Of a DNA stretch of 64,000 nucleotides, positions 36,500-45,807 are shown piece by piece (the first letter of the stretch is position 1; each line of letters opens with the position of its first letter). The position numbers were made by a program, and so were the translations under genes. The notes beneath the pieces were generated by a model, which saw only the letters and a program-made list of their open reading frames with translations, searched no databases and had not been told where the DNA came from. The stretch is taken from positions 1 to 64,000 of the forward strand of contig SSGH01000006.1 in assembly GCA_008015835.1 (NCBI GenBank). Reading direction: 5' to 3'. The DNA comes from Lysobacter sp. (GTDB taxonomy: Bacteria; Pseudomonadota; Gammaproteobacteria; Xanthomonadales; Xanthomonadaceae).

Positions 36500-37068
36500 T
36501 CGACGGCCGCATCTTCTTTCCCGGGAATCCCTGGCCCGAAGGGCACGCGATCGCCGAGTTCGCCTGGACCGCACGCAACGAGAACGGCCGGGTCTGGTTC
36601 GATCTGCATCTGCGCAGCGCCGATTACGACGCCGAGCGCGAGATCGAGGACGAGGAAGACGACGAACACGACTCCGCCTGGGAGTCGCCGGGCGTGTGGG
36701 GCAACTACCACCGCTGCACCTTGTCTTCGACCGCGTGGGGCGGCGACAACGGCTTCGACGTCTGCGCGGCGGACGAGTACTCGCCGGCCTCGCTCGACGG
36801 CCGCGCGTTCGCGGTCGATCCGGTCGAAACCGACATGAGCGAAGTCGACGACCTCGACGAACTTTCCTTCCATATTTATCTGCTCGGCCACGACAGCGTG
36901 GCCAACCACCGCATCGTCTTCCATCGCCGGGGCGACTCGGACCTGTTCGACATCGAATGGTCCGGCGACATCGCGCTGACCTATGCCGGCGACGACGCGC
37001 TGGCGCATCGCTTCGAGGCGACGATCTGCGGCGTTCCCTGCCCGGAACTCCCGACGCCAACGCAGTGA
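36496..37068 (+). CDS. Hypothetical acidic protein between yggS and proC
   Basis: A 190-aa soluble, strongly acidic protein (IEDEEDDEHDSAWESPGVWGNYHRC). No family recognised. It overlaps yggS by ATGA and precedes proC by 28 nt, so it is probably translated within the same operon. Confidence 0.7.
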   Translation: MIDGRIFFPGNPWPEGHAIAEFAWTARNENGRVWFDLHLRSADYDAEREIEDEEDDEHDSAWESPGVWGNYHRCTLSSTAWGGDNGFDVCAADEYSPASLDGRAFAVDPVETDMSEVDDLDELSFHIYLLGHDSVANHRIVFHRRGDSDLFDIEWSGDIALTYAGDDALAHRFEATICGVPCPELPTPTQ

Positions 37069-37096
37069 CCTCTCTTCCGCCTACACGACCACGCCC

Positions 37097-37939
37097 ATGA
37101 CCATTGCATCCGCGACACCGAACGACACCACCATCGCTTTCATCGGCGGCGGCAACATGGCGCGCAGCTTGATCGGCGGGCTGATCGCGCGCGGTACGTC
37201 CGCCGCAGATATCCATGTCGCCGAACCGGTCGACGCGCTGCGCGAAGCGCTGGCCCGCGATTTCGGCGTCGCCGTGCATACGGCGGCCGTCGCCGCCGCT
37301 ACGGACCGGCAGGTGTGGTTGCTCGCCGTGAAGCCACAGGTGATGCGCGAGGTCTGCGAATCGCTGGCGGAACTCGCCCAGTGGCAGCGTCCGCTGGTCG
37401 TATCGATCGCGGCCGGCATCACCACCGGGCAATTGAAGCGCTGGCTCGGCGGCGAGGTCGCCGTCGTCCGTGCGATGCCGAACACCCCGGCCTTGCTCGG
37501 TGCGGGCGTCACCGGACTGTTCGCCACCGACGAGGTCGATGTCGCGGGGCGCGAACGCGCGGCGGCGCTGATGGCAAGCGCCGGCAAGACCGTATGGATC
37601 GACGACGAAGCGAAGATGGACGCCGTCACCGCCACCTCCGGCAGCGGCCCGGCCTACGTGTTCCTGCTGGCCGAAGCGATGGAAGCCGCCGCCATCGCCG
37701 AGGGCCTGCCGGCCGACGCCGCGCGCACCCTGGTGCTCGAAACCGTGCTCGGCGCCGCGCGCATGCTCACCGAATCCGGCGAAGACCCCGCCGAACTGCG
37801 CCGCCGCGTGACATCGCCGGGCGGTACCACGCAAGCGGCTGTGGAAACGTTCGAGGCCGGTGGCTTGCGTGCGTTGGTTGCGGAGGCGATTCGGAATGCG
37901 ACGGAGCGCGGGAGACAGTTGTCGGTGGGGAATGGTTGA
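37097..37939 (+). CDS. proC: Pyrroline-5-carboxylate reductase
   Basis: A 280-aa enzyme of the last step in proline synthesis. The NADP-binding FIGGGNMARSLIGGL near the start, LAVKPQVM, RAMPNTPALLGAGVTGLF, the substrate site TATSGSGPAYVFLLAEAM and the C-terminal VTSPGGTTQAAVETFEAGGL are all present. Start ATG 37097 precedes the Rossmann fold. Confidence 0.96.
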   Translation: MTIASATPNDTTIAFIGGGNMARSLIGGLIARGTSAADIHVAEPVDALREALARDFGVAVHTAAVAAATDRQVWLLAVKPQVMREVCESLAELAQWQRPLVVSIAAGITTGQLKRWLGGEVAVVRAMPNTPALLGAGVTGLFATDEVDVAGRERAAALMASAGKTVWIDDEAKMDAVTATSGSGPAYVFLLAEAMEAAAIAEGLPADAARTLVLETVLGAARMLTESGEDPAELRRRVTSPGGTTQAAVETFEAGGLRALVAEAIRNATERGRQLSVGNG

Positions 37940-37983
37940 GGGAATGCTCCTGTTACTGTGCCTATAAACGCGCGTCAAGCACC

Positions 37984-38625
37984 ATGAAAAGATCTCCATC
38001 AGAGAAATACACATTGCTGTTTGAAGCGGCTCGGCGATCTTTGTATGCATGCGATCTGGCATACAAGCGCCTACTCATTGAGCTTTCTAGCTTAGAACCG
38101 CGTATTGACGCGAACATCGAGCTAGGCCAAGAAGGAATTCCACCATTACTGACCGCTGCTGGTTTCGTGGACTTCGCGCATAGATTTGGTTCAATTGTTG
38201 ATTCACTGCCACTAGTTAACAAGAAATCCGAAGAGATAAAGACACTTCGAGCCTCTCTAAAAAATGTTGAATTTGCGCGCAATCATTTGCAGCATATGCG
38301 CGGTGATCTGTGCTCCAATGAGCCGATCGATTATCCAATACTTGGATCGCTATCTTGGATAGGTGGAGAATCCTGCTATGCGCTATGTCCTACGCAAGCA
38401 ACACCTGTAGACTACGTCTCAATTGCATATGACAACGTTGAAAGACGATGGGCAACTACCTGCCAATACCAAGTAAAACGCATTGAGATAGATATCCCAA
38501 AAGTTTTGCGGCAAGCCCATCTAACCTACGCTTGGCTTGTAAAGCAGACAACCTTTGCTGACCCAAATGAAAAACAGCTAAGCTGGGGAAAGACATCGGC
38601 AATGGTCATTCGCTTGGCATCGTAG
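37984..38625 (+). CDS. Orphan protein of unknown function, AT-richer
   Basis: A 213-aa soluble protein that is mostly helical (KYTLLFEAARRSLYACDLAYKRLLIELSS). Not recognised. Its DNA is clearly poorer in G+C than proC and the downstream lipoprotein gene, which suggests horizontal acquisition. The TAG stop is the beginning of a small palindromic repeat (38622-38643). ATG 37984 is taken because upstream frame lies inside proC. Confidence 0.65.
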   Translation: MKRSPSEKYTLLFEAARRSLYACDLAYKRLLIELSSLEPRIDANIELGQEGIPPLLTAAGFVDFAHRFGSIVDSLPLVNKKSEEIKTLRASLKNVEFARNHLQHMRGDLCSNEPIDYPILGSLSWIGGESCYALCPTQATPVDYVSIAYDNVERRWATTCQYQVKRIEIDIPKVLRQAHLTYAWLVKQTTFADPNEKQLSWGKTSAMVIRLAS

Positions 38626-38643
38626 GGCGGACTCCAGTCCGCC
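38622..38643. repeat. GTAGGGCGGACTCCAGTCCGCC palindromic repeat
   Basis: A hairpin with GGCGGACT / AGTCCGCC arms. The first bases GTAG supply the stop codon of the preceding orphan gene. Confidence 0.75.
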
Positions 38644-38668
38644 AAGTGAAACTCGGAACAGCAAATTT

Positions 38669-39211
38669 ATGACCGCACTCAATTCGCTCTCGCTCCGATC
38701 ATTCCCAGCGACAACGGAAACACCTAAATGGTGGGCCAGGGCCCACCCTACGGTTCTCGCTTCGCTTGTGATCGCCGTTGCGCTTGCGGGCTGCGACGGC
38801 GATGCGCCGAAACCGGCGAAGTTGGCCGATGCGCCGCAAGAGGCGGTCAGTCGCGTCGGCGATATCACCATTCGCGCCAATGTGCTGCCCACCGCGTCGC
38901 TCGGCGAGGCGATGGCGAAGCAATACGGCATCGCGCGCGAGGACGATCGTGTGATGCTGTTGGTGTCGGTGCGGCAAGGCCCGGACGGGCAAGACACCGC
39001 GGTCCCCGCGCGCATCGAGGCGAAGGTCTCGAATCTGCAGGGTCAGCATCGCGGCGTCGAAATGCGCGAACTGCGCACCGGCGATTACGTCGATTACGTC
39101 GGCACCGCGCAAGTCACCCCGCCGGATACGCTGCGCTTCGAGTTGGAGGTCGTCCGCGAGGGCGGCGCGCGTTCGACGATGACGTTCTCGCGGGAATTCG
39201 CGGCGCGGTGA
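38669..39211 (+). CDS. DUF4426 domain lipoprotein
   Basis: A 180-aa lipoprotein precursor. The hydrophobic core TVLASLVIAVALAGC ends in an LAGC lipobox (Cys about 42), followed by a DUF4426-like domain (VGDITIRANVLPTASLGEAMAKQYGI). The N-terminus before the hydrophobic core is long because a palindromic repeat (38730-38751) is inserted in frame and encodes about seven residues (WWARAHP). Function unknown. Confidence 0.75.
   Translation: MTALNSLSLRSFPATTETPKWWARAHPTVLASLVIAVALAGCDGDAPKPAKLADAPQEAVSRVGDITIRANVLPTASLGEAMAKQYGIAREDDRVMLLVSVRQGPDGQDTAVPARIEAKVSNLQGQHRGVEMRELRTGDYVDYVGTAQVTPPDTLRFELEVVREGGARSTMTFSREFAAR
38730..38751 (-). repeat. GTAGGGTGGGCC palindromic repeat inside a coding region
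   Basis: GGTGGGCCAGGGCCCACC with flanking CTAC, read on the minus strand as GTAGGGTGGGCCCTGGCCCA-CC. It lies inside the signal-peptide region of the DUF4426 lipoprotein gene without breaking the frame. Confidence 0.75.
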
Positions 39212-39241
39212 CCGCCTCGCGCCGATGCCGCGCAAGACGCA

Positions 39242-40039
39242 TCAGCGCTCCGCCCACGCCCGCACAATCTTCGCGATCTCGCGCACGCCGTCGGTCAGCG
39301 CCGCCGGGCCGGGCTGCAGAATGATCGGCGATTTGATCTCGTGCAGTTCGCCGTCGCGCACCGCGGGAATCGCGCCCCAACCGGGGCGCGCCGCGACTTT
39401 TTCGGGGCGGAATTTCTTGCCGCACCAGGAACCGAGAATGATGTCGGGCGCGCGTCGGATCACCTCGTCGCCGTCTTCGAGAATCCGGTGTTTCGCTAGC
39501 GACTGCTGCGCCCGCTCGGGAAAAATATCGTCGCCGCCGGCGATGCCGACCAGTTCCGACACCCACCGAATGCCGCTGATCTGCGGCTCGTCCCATTCCT
39601 CGAAATACACCTTCGGCCGCCGCGGCAGGGTCGCCGCGTCCGCAGCGATGACGTCGAGCCCGCGCCGCAGCTCGTCCGCATACGCGTTCGCGCGCGCCGC
39701 CGCGCCGACCAGCGCACCGAGCCGACGCACGTAATCCAGAATCTCGTCCACGCTGCGATGATTCGCGATCCACACCTCGACGCCGTGCTTGATCAACGCC
39801 GACGCGATATCGGCCTGAATATCCGAGAAACCGACCACGAAATCCGGCCGCAATTTCAGAATTTCGTCGATTTTCGCCGACGTGAACGCGCTGACCTTCG
39901 GTTTTTCCTTGCGCGCCGCGGCCGGCCGCACCGTGAATCCGCTGATACCGACGATGCGATGCGACTCGCCCAAGGCGTACAGCGTCTCGGTCGGTTCTTC
40001 GGTCAGGCAGACGATGCGTTGCGGGCCGCACGTTTTCAT
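39242..40039 (-). CDS. BtuF-like cobalamin/metal-binding protein
   Basis: A 265-aa protein of the helical-backbone periplasmic metal receptor family: RIVCLTEEPTETLYALGESHRIVGISGFT, KIDEILKLRPDFVVGFSDIQADIASALIKHGVEVW, a central long helix, and GIAGGDDIF with PDIILGSWCGKKF. It lacks an obvious signal peptide from the chosen start (40039), which overlaps the upstream stop (ATGA). Family members bind corrinoids or iron chelates; this cytoplasmic-looking version is common in xanthomonads. Confidence 0.8.
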   Translation of the reverse strand: MKTCGPQRIVCLTEEPTETLYALGESHRIVGISGFTVRPAAARKEKPKVSAFTSAKIDEILKLRPDFVVGFSDIQADIASALIKHGVEVWIANHRSVDEILDYVRRLGALVGAAARANAYADELRRGLDVIAADAATLPRRPKVYFEEWDEPQISGIRWVSELVGIAGGDDIFPERAQQSLAKHRILEDGDEVIRRAPDIILGSWCGKKFRPEKVAARPGWGAIPAVRDGELHEIKSPIILQPGPAALTDGVREIAKIVRAWAER

Positions 40040-40497
40040 GTCGTCAACACTTTGCGAAAACACACTACCCGTTCGGTTTCCTCGAATCCGCAACGCGCAT
40101 GCGCTTGATGCGAGTCCGCATTCTCGATCAGCGCATCCGAGGCGAGTTCGGTACATCCTTCGGCGCGCGTCCAGTCTTCGACTGCCGCGATCAACGCGCG
40201 CCCCACGCCGCGACCGCGCAACGCGGGTACGACGTACCAGCCTTCCAGAAACCCCACCGGCGAGGTGTCGGTGCCGTTGACGTAATCGCGCCGTATCGTC
40301 GCTTCGGCGAAACCGATCGGTGCACCGCTGTCGTCTTCGGCGAGAAACGCCACGGCCCCACCGCCGCGCTGCAACGCCTCGCGCAGGCTCTCAAGCGTGT
40401 CGACCGCATCTTCGTCCGGCCACAATTCTCGGCGCATCGCGCCCCACGCCTGCGCGTCGTCGAGCGTCGCGACGCGCAGGCGGATGTCGCGACTCAC
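40036..40497 (-). CDS. AAC(6')-like GNAT acetyltransferase
   Basis: A 153-aa GNAT protein that resembles chromosomal aminoglycoside 6'-N-acetyltransferases of Stenotrophomonas: LWPDEDA near the N-terminus, [57 protein letters not shown] (acetyl-CoA loop RGRGVGRAL) and [19 protein letters not shown]. Start is GTG at 40497, overlapping the pdxH stop. Activity on aminoglycosides is inferred from likeness, not shown. Confidence 0.82.
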   Translation of the reverse strand: MSRDIRLRVATLDDAQAWGAMRRELWPDEDAVDTLESLREALQRGGGAVAFLAEDDSGAPIGFAEATIRRDYVNGTDTSPVGFLEGWYVVPALRGRGVGRALIAAVEDWTRAEGCTELASDALIENADSHQAHARCGFEETERVVCFRKVLTT

Positions 40498-41132
40498 GGA
40501 TACAACATCCGCTTCGTCCAAACGCCGCCTTCGCCGCGTTCGTAGAGATCGCGTTGATGCAAGCGGAACCGCGCGCCGCGCCAGAATTCGATGACGTCGG
40601 GCACGACGCGGAAACCGCCCCAATGCGGGGGGCGCGGCACGTCGCCGCCTTCGAAACGGGCTTGGGCTTCGGCGATGCGGCGTTCGAAGGTGTCGCGGCT
40701 GTCCAGCGGTTCCGATTGCAGCGACGCCCAGGCGCCGAGTTGGCTGTCGCGCGGGCGGCTGGCGAAATAGGCGTCGGCTTCGGCGGCATCCACCACCTCC
40801 ACGCGGCCTTCGATGCGGACCTGCACGCCGTCTTCGCCCAGCGCTTTCCAGAAGAACAGCAGGGCCGCGCGCGGGTTCTCGCGCAGTTCGCGGCCTTTGC
40901 GGCTGTCGTGATTGGTATAGAACGCGAATCCGCGCGCGTCGTGGTCTTTCAGCAGGGCGATGCGCGCGGACGGGCGGCCGTCGGGCGTGCTGGAGGCGAC
41001 GGTCATCGCGTTCGGGTCGGGCATGCCGGTGGCGCGGGCCTGCGCGAACAGGTCGTCGAACGTGGCGAGGGCTTCGGCGTAGAGCCGGTCGAGGGTGCCG
41101 CGGTCCGCGGCGTCGTGGGCGGTCGTGTTCAT
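40494..41132 (-). CDS. pdxH: Pyridoxamine 5'-phosphate oxidase
   Basis: A 212-aa FMN enzyme that makes PLP. Motifs: [61 protein letters not shown] and the C-terminal [18 protein letters not shown]...RMLYP. Start 41132 (MNTTAHD) is divergent from the kinase-like gene; the two starts are 17 nt apart. Confidence 0.95.
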   Translation of the reverse strand: MNTTAHDAADRGTLDRLYAEALATFDDLFAQARATGMPDPNAMTVASSTPDGRPSARIALLKDHDARGFAFYTNHDSRKGRELRENPRAALLFFWKALGEDGVQVRIEGRVEVVDAAEADAYFASRPRDSQLGAWASLQSEPLDSRDTFERRIAEAQARFEGGDVPRPPHWGGFRVVPDVIEFWRGARFRLHQRDLYERGEGGVWTKRMLYP

Positions 41133-41149
41133 TGCGGTATTGTCGCGCG

Positions 41150-42010
41150 ATGCCCGCGAGTGCGCATACGACATCGATCAAGATCGCTCCGCGCCGTGGT
41201 ATCGGCGCAGGGCTCGGCGGCGGGTTTTCCGCATCCGTGGTGGCCGCGGCGCTCGACGAGGCGCTGGCTGTCGGTCGCATCTACGCCATCGGCGGGGTGC
41301 AGGGCAGCGGCAAATCGACATTGGCGGCGCAGATGGCCGCCCTGGGCGCACAGCGAGGGCTGCGGGTCGCGGTGCTATCGCTGGACGACACGTATCTGGG
41401 CCTGCGAGAACGCCGACGGCTCGGGCGCGAAGTGCATCCGCTGCTCGCCACGCGCGGCCCTCCGGGCACGCACGACCTGGCCCTCGCCTGCGAGACGCTC
41501 GACGCGCTGCGCGCAGGCCGCGCGGTGCGCCTGCCGCGCTTCGACAAACTGCGCGACCGCCGCCTGCCGCCGTCGCGCTGGCCGGAGGCGCGCGATGTCG
41601 ATCTCGCGATTTTCGAGGGCTGGTGCCTGAAAGTGCCGGCGCAGACCGATGCGGCCCTGCGTCGGCCCGTGAACGCGCTGGAGCGCAACGCCGACCCCGA
41701 GGGCGTCTGGCGGCGGTTCTGCAACGACGTGCTGGGACGCGACTATCCCGCGCTGTGGGCGCGATTGCCGCATCTGCTGTGGCTGCAGGCGCCGAGCTTC
41801 GCGCCGGTGGCCGAGTGGCGCTGGCGACAGGAGCGGGCCGCGCGCGCGACCCGCACCGACGGCGCGCCGCGACGGACGCGGAGCGACATCGCGCGCTTCG
41901 TGCAGCATTTCGAGCGCCTCAGCCGGCATGCGCTGCGGGTCATGCCGGCGACGGCGGAGCGATGCCTGCGCTTGGACGCGCGGCATCGCCTCCGCGGGGC
42001 GCGGTCGTGA
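41150..42010 (+). CDS. D-glycerate 3-kinase-like P-loop protein
   Basis: A 286-aa kinase-like protein with Walker [11 protein letters not shown] (about residues 47-56), [35 protein letters not shown] and IFEGWCLKV. These match the plant-type glycerate 3-kinase / YggC-type family. Substrate is inferred from the family. ATG 41150 was preferred over 41132, which would lie on the pdxH start. Confidence 0.78.
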   Translation: MPASAHTTSIKIAPRRGIGAGLGGGFSASVVAAALDEALAVGRIYAIGGVQGSGKSTLAAQMAALGAQRGLRVAVLSLDDTYLGLRERRRLGREVHPLLATRGPPGTHDLALACETLDALRAGRAVRLPRFDKLRDRRLPPSRWPEARDVDLAIFEGWCLKVPAQTDAALRRPVNALERNADPEGVWRRFCNDVLGRDYPALWARLPHLLWLQAPSFAPVAEWRWRQERAARATRTDGAPRRTRSDIARFVQHFERLSRHALRVMPATAERCLRLDARHRLRGARS

Positions 42011-42019
42011 ACTCGCGTC

Positions 42020-42223
42020 TTACTCGACGACGAAACTCACCCGCAGGTTCACGCGCCACTCGGTCACGTTGCCTTGGTCGTCGGTGACCACCTTGGTTTC
42101 GTTGATCCACGCGCCCTTGATGTTCTTCACCGATTCGGCGCATTTTTTGAGCCCACCGCGCACCGCATCCTCGACACTGATCGGGGAAGACGCGCTGATT
42201 TCGATGATTTTCGCGACGGACAT
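42020..42223 (-). CDS. Dodecin family flavin-binding protein
   Basis: A 67-aa protein with the dodecin pattern: KIIEISASSPISVEDAVRGGLKKCAESVKNIKGAWINETKVVTDDQGNVTEWRVNLRVSFVVE. Dodecins form dodecamers that store flavin or CoA. The Trp used for flavin stacking in other dodecins corresponds to AWINE or EWRVN. It is convergent with the kinase-like gene. Confidence 0.9.
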   Translation of the reverse strand: MSVAKIIEISASSPISVEDAVRGGLKKCAESVKNIKGAWINETKVVTDDQGNVTEWRVNLRVSFVVE

Positions 42224-42326
42224 GGTCGAACTCTCGTGGTATGGCGCACGGCGCCGGGAACTTGAGCCTACGCCTGCGGCGGGCCCCGGCTGTTAAAATC
42301 CCGTGCGATTTCCGACGAAACGGGCC

Positions 42327-42887
42327 ATGAACCCCGCGCCGAACCTGATCCTGATCGGCCCGATGGGCGCCGGCAAAACCTCGATCGGCCGCCGATTGGC
42401 CGAGCGCTTCGGGCTGCGTTTCGTCGACCTGGACCGCGACATCGAGATCGAGGCGGGGCGCAAAATTCCCGAGATTTTTTCGAGCGAGGGCGAGGCGTCG
42501 TTCCGGCGACGCGAGCGCGAACGCTTGGTCCTGCTCCTGCAGGACCGCGAGACGCTGATCGCCACCGGCGGCGGCGCGGTGCTGGACCCGGACAATCGGG
42601 CCGCGATGCGCGCGCACGGGTTCGTGGTGCATTTGCACGTGGGCGTGGACGAGCAATTGGCCCGTCTGGCCCGCGACCGCAGCCGACCGCTGTTGGCCGT
42701 GGACGACCGAGAGGCGGTGCTGCGCCGGCTGGCGGCCGAACGGGCCCCGCTGTACGCGGAGATCGCCGACCTGCGCTTCGAGCCCGCGGGCTTGGCGTTG
42801 CCCGACGCCTGCGGCAAGCTGGCGGTGCTGTTGCGCGACCGCTGGCGGATCGCCCCTCCTCCTCCCCCGAATACGATGTCGGCATGA
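42327..42887 (+). CDS. aroK: Shikimate kinase
   Basis: A 186-aa enzyme of chorismate synthesis. Walker [10 protein letters not shown] (about residues 12-20), DLDRDIE, FRRRERE, TGGGAVL and the lid [12 protein letters not shown] are seen. The start 42327 places the P-loop at the usual distance. It overlaps aroB by ATGA, the standard aroK-aroB operon. Confidence 0.94.
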   Translation: MNPAPNLILIGPMGAGKTSIGRRLAERFGLRFVDLDRDIEIEAGRKIPEIFSSEGEASFRRRERERLVLLLQDRETLIATGGGAVLDPDNRAAMRAHGFVVHLHVGVDEQLARLARDRSRPLLAVDDREAVLRRLAAERAPLYAEIADLRFEPAGLALPDACGKLAVLLRDRWRIAPPPPPNTMSA

Positions 42888-43996
42888 TCGCTCCCATTCA
42901 CCGTTCGGTTCACGTCGGCGGACCGCACCCCTACACCATCACCATCGGCGCCGATCTGCTGGACGACGGCATCGCGCTCGCCTCGCGCATCCGCGGCCGG
43001 CATGCGCTGATCGTCAGCGACGAACACGTCGCGCCGCTGTACGCGCGGCAGTTGGAAGTGAGCCTGCACAACGTGCGCACCGACTTGCGCACCGCGCGCC
43101 ACATCATGCCCGCGGGCGAACAGGCCAAGACACTCGAGAATTTCACCCACGCCATCGACGCGCTGGCCGCGATGGGCGCCACCCGCGACGCCTGCATCCT
43201 GGCGCTGGGCGGCGGCGTGGTCGGCGACCTCGCCGGTTTCGCGGCGGCCTGCTGGATGCGCGGGATCGACTGCATCCAGTTGCCGACGACGCTGCTGGCG
43301 ATGGTGGATTCCTCCGTCGGCGGCAAAACCGCGGTGGATTTGCCGCAGGGCAAGAACCTCGTCGGCGCGTTCCATCCGCCGCGCGCGGTGTTCGCCGACA
43401 TCAGCACCCTGCACTCGCTGCCCGAACGCGAACTGCGCGCGGGCTTGGCCGAAGTGGTGAAGTACGGCGCGATCACCGACGCGCCGTTCCTGGAATGGCT
43501 CAACGCCAATCGCGCCGAGCTGCTGGCGCGCGAACACGACGCGCTGCAGGAAGCGATCACGCTGAGTTGCCGGCACAAGGCCGCGATCGTCGAAAACGAC
43601 CCCTACGAACACGGCGAGCGCGCGCTGCTGAATTTCGGCCACACCTTCGGCCACGCCATCGAAGCCGAACAGGGGTACGCCGGCCTGGGCAACGACGCGT
43701 TGAATCACGGCGAAGCGGTGGCGGTGGGGATGGTGCTGGCGGCGCGCTTGTCGGCCTACCTGGGCATGGCGGCGGCGATGGACGCGCAGCGCCTGGAATA
43801 CCTGCTGTCGGGCTTCGGCCTGCCCACCGCGCTGCCGCCCGGGCTGGACCCGAACAACCTGCTCGAGCGCATGCGCTTGGACAAGAAGAACCAGGCCAGC
43901 GGCCTGCGCTTCGTGCTGTGGGAAGCGCCGGGCTTGGCGCGGATCGTCTCGGACGTGCCCGAAGAAGCGGTGTTGGAGACGTTGCGCGGCAACTGA
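42884..43996 (+). CDS. aroB: 3-dehydroquinate synthase
   Basis: A 370-aa NAD- and metal-dependent enzyme of the shikimate pathway. Motifs: [78 protein letters not shown] and metal-binding [11 protein letters not shown] with [10 protein letters not shown]. Full length and intact. Confidence 0.97.
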   Translation: MIAPIHRSVHVGGPHPYTITIGADLLDDGIALASRIRGRHALIVSDEHVAPLYARQLEVSLHNVRTDLRTARHIMPAGEQAKTLENFTHAIDALAAMGATRDACILALGGGVVGDLAGFAAACWMRGIDCIQLPTTLLAMVDSSVGGKTAVDLPQGKNLVGAFHPPRAVFADISTLHSLPERELRAGLAEVVKYGAITDAPFLEWLNANRAELLAREHDALQEAITLSCRHKAAIVENDPYEHGERALLNFGHTFGHAIEAEQGYAGLGNDALNHGEAVAVGMVLAARLSAYLGMAAAMDAQRLEYLLSGFGLPTALPPGLDPNNLLERMRLDKKNQASGLRFVLWEAPGLARIVSDVPEEAVLETLRGN

Positions 43997-44099
43997 GCGT
44001 CGTACGCCGTCGCGCGCTCGCGCACGGCGACGAACTCGCAGAACGGGCCGACACCCGCGCGTCCCGGCCCGGTTTGCCGCTTCCGGCTACAATTCGCCG

Positions 44100-44360
44100 A
44101 TGCGCCTGCTTCTTCAACAACGCCCGGACCCGCACGGCGCCAGCCGCGAAGCCCCGCGCTTCGTGCAACTGCAGTTGGAGGCGGATCTGCTGGGCGGATG
44201 GACGTTGACTCGCGAAACCGGCCAGATCGGCGGCCGCAGCACGCTGCGCCGCGAACAGTACCTCGACCAAGCCAGCGCCCTCGCCGCGTTCGAACGCGCC
44301 CGCGATCAAACGCTGAAGAAAGGCTTCCAATTGATGTTCGCCCAAGGCGTCTCGACCTGA
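44100..44360 (+). CDS. WGR domain-containing protein
   Basis: An 86-aa single WGR-like domain (RFVQLQLEADLLGGWTLTRETGQIGGRSTLRREQY...ALAAFERARDQTLKKGF). WGR domains bind nucleic acid in PARP-type proteins; stand-alone bacterial versions have no known role. It precedes hemE by 63 nt and may share its transcript. Confidence 0.8.
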   Translation: MRLLLQQRPDPHGASREAPRFVQLQLEADLLGGWTLTRETGQIGGRSTLRREQYLDQASALAAFERARDQTLKKGFQLMFAQGVST

Positions 44361-44423
44361 GCGCGACGCGAACCGCAGACACGCCGATGCCGCCGACGGC
44401 GGCTCTTTTCGACTAGGACTCCC

Positions 44424-45503
44424 GTGACCGATTCCAAGCTCCCCGCCAACGATCGTTTCCTCCGCGCGCTGCGGCGCGAACCGGTCGACGCCACGCCGGT
44501 GTGGTTGATGCGCCAAGCCGGCCGCTATCTGCCGGAGTATCGCGCCACCCGCAAACAGGCCGGCAGTTTCCTGGCGATGGCGAAAACGCCCGAGATCGCC
44601 TGCGAAATCACGCTGCAGCCGCTGCGCCGATTTCCGCTCGACGCCGCGATTCTGTTCTCCGACATTCTCACCGTGCCCGATGCGATGGGACTCGGCCTGT
44701 ATTTCGTCGAAGGCGAAGGCCCGAAATTCGAACGCACCGTGCGCAGCGCCGAAGATGTGGCGAGGCTCGCCGTGCCGGACATGGAAACCGAATTGCGCTA
44801 CGTGATGGACGCGGTGCGCACGATCCGTCGCGAGTTGAACGGACAAGTGCCCTTGATCGGTTTTTCCGGCAGCCCGTGGACGCTGGCCTGCTACATGGTC
44901 GAAGGCGGCGGCAGCGACAACTTCGCCACGATCAAAGCGCTCGCGCTCAACGCGCCCGACGTGCTGCATGCGCTGCTGTCGATCAACACCGACGCGGTGA
45001 TCGCGTATCTCGCCGCGCAGCGCGCGGCCGGCGCGCAAGCGCTGCAGGTCTTCGATACCTGGGGCGGCGTGCTCAGCCCCGCGATGTATCGCGAATTCTC
45101 GCTGCCGTACCTCACCCGCATCGCGCGCGAACTGCAGCGCGGCGACGGCGATGCGCGCACCCCGCTGATTCTGTTCGGCAAAGGCAACGGCACGCACCTA
45201 GAAGCGCTGGCCGCCTCGGGCACCGATGCGGTGGGCGTGGACTGGACCGTCGAACTCAGCGACGCCGCGCGCCGCACCGGTAGCAAGGTCGCGCTGCAGG
45301 GCAACCTCGACCCGGCCACGCTGTACGGCGCGCCCGACGCGATCCGCGAACAGGTGCGTCGCACCCTCGACGATTACGCCGCGGGCAACGGCGGCTCGCG
45401 CGACGGCCACGTTTTCAATCTCGGCCACGGCATGTCGCCGGACATGAATCCCGACCACGTCGCCGCGCTGGTCGAGGCGGTGCATACGCTGAGCGCGCGT
45501 TGA
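44424..45503 (+). CDS. hemE: Uroporphyrinogen decarboxylase
   Basis: A 359-aa heme-synthesis enzyme. N-terminal [19 protein letters not shown], [18 protein letters not shown] stretch ([20 protein letters not shown]), [15 protein letters not shown], and QVFDTWGG are seen with [15 protein letters not shown] at the end. The start is GTG at 44424. Confidence 0.96.
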   Translation: MTDSKLPANDRFLRALRREPVDATPVWLMRQAGRYLPEYRATRKQAGSFLAMAKTPEIACEITLQPLRRFPLDAAILFSDILTVPDAMGLGLYFVEGEGPKFERTVRSAEDVARLAVPDMETELRYVMDAVRTIRRELNGQVPLIGFSGSPWTLACYMVEGGGSDNFATIKALALNAPDVLHALLSINTDAVIAYLAAQRAAGAQALQVFDTWGGVLSPAMYREFSLPYLTRIARELQRGDGDARTPLILFGKGNGTHLEALAASGTDAVGVDWTVELSDAARRTGSKVALQGNLDPATLYGAPDAIREQVRRTLDDYAAGNGGSRDGHVFNLGHGMSPDMNPDHVAALVEAVHTLSAR

Positions 45504-45593
45504 CGTGGGGCGGGAGACTCGACTCGCATCAATCTCTGCCGATAGGTTGAAACATATCGTTGTGACGCCTATCGATCGAAAAGGACATCCACA

Positions 45594-45791
45594 ATGGGCT
45601 ATATGTTGGCGATCGTCTTTTTCGGCCTGATGCTCTTTTTCCCGACCATGCTCGTCGTGTTCAACCGGCGGTTCTCGAAAAAGCAAAAGTTCGTCGGCGT
45701 TCTCGTTAGCCTCTGCTTCTCATGGCTCGGTTTTATCGTGTTCTACGTGTTGACGGCACTCCAAAGCGAAGCGCCGCCACAGGCGCATTGA
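45594..45791 (+). CDS. Small two-helix membrane protein
   Basis: A 65-aa protein with two TM helices (about residues 3-24 and 33-57) joined by a basic loop NRRFSKKQK. Too short for a firm family; vaguely like superinfection-immunity-type small membrane proteins. AAGGAC lies about 9 nt before the ATG. Confidence 0.55.
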   Translation: MGYMLAIVFFGLMLFFPTMLVVFNRRFSKKQKFVGVLVSLCFSWLGFIVFYVLTALQSEAPPQAH

Positions 45792-45807
45792 CGCGAACGG
45801 CGCATCA

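Noticed and set aside
45594..45791. Superinfection-immunity protein
   Set aside because: Only size and two TM helices agree; no specific motif, so it is left as an unknown membrane protein.
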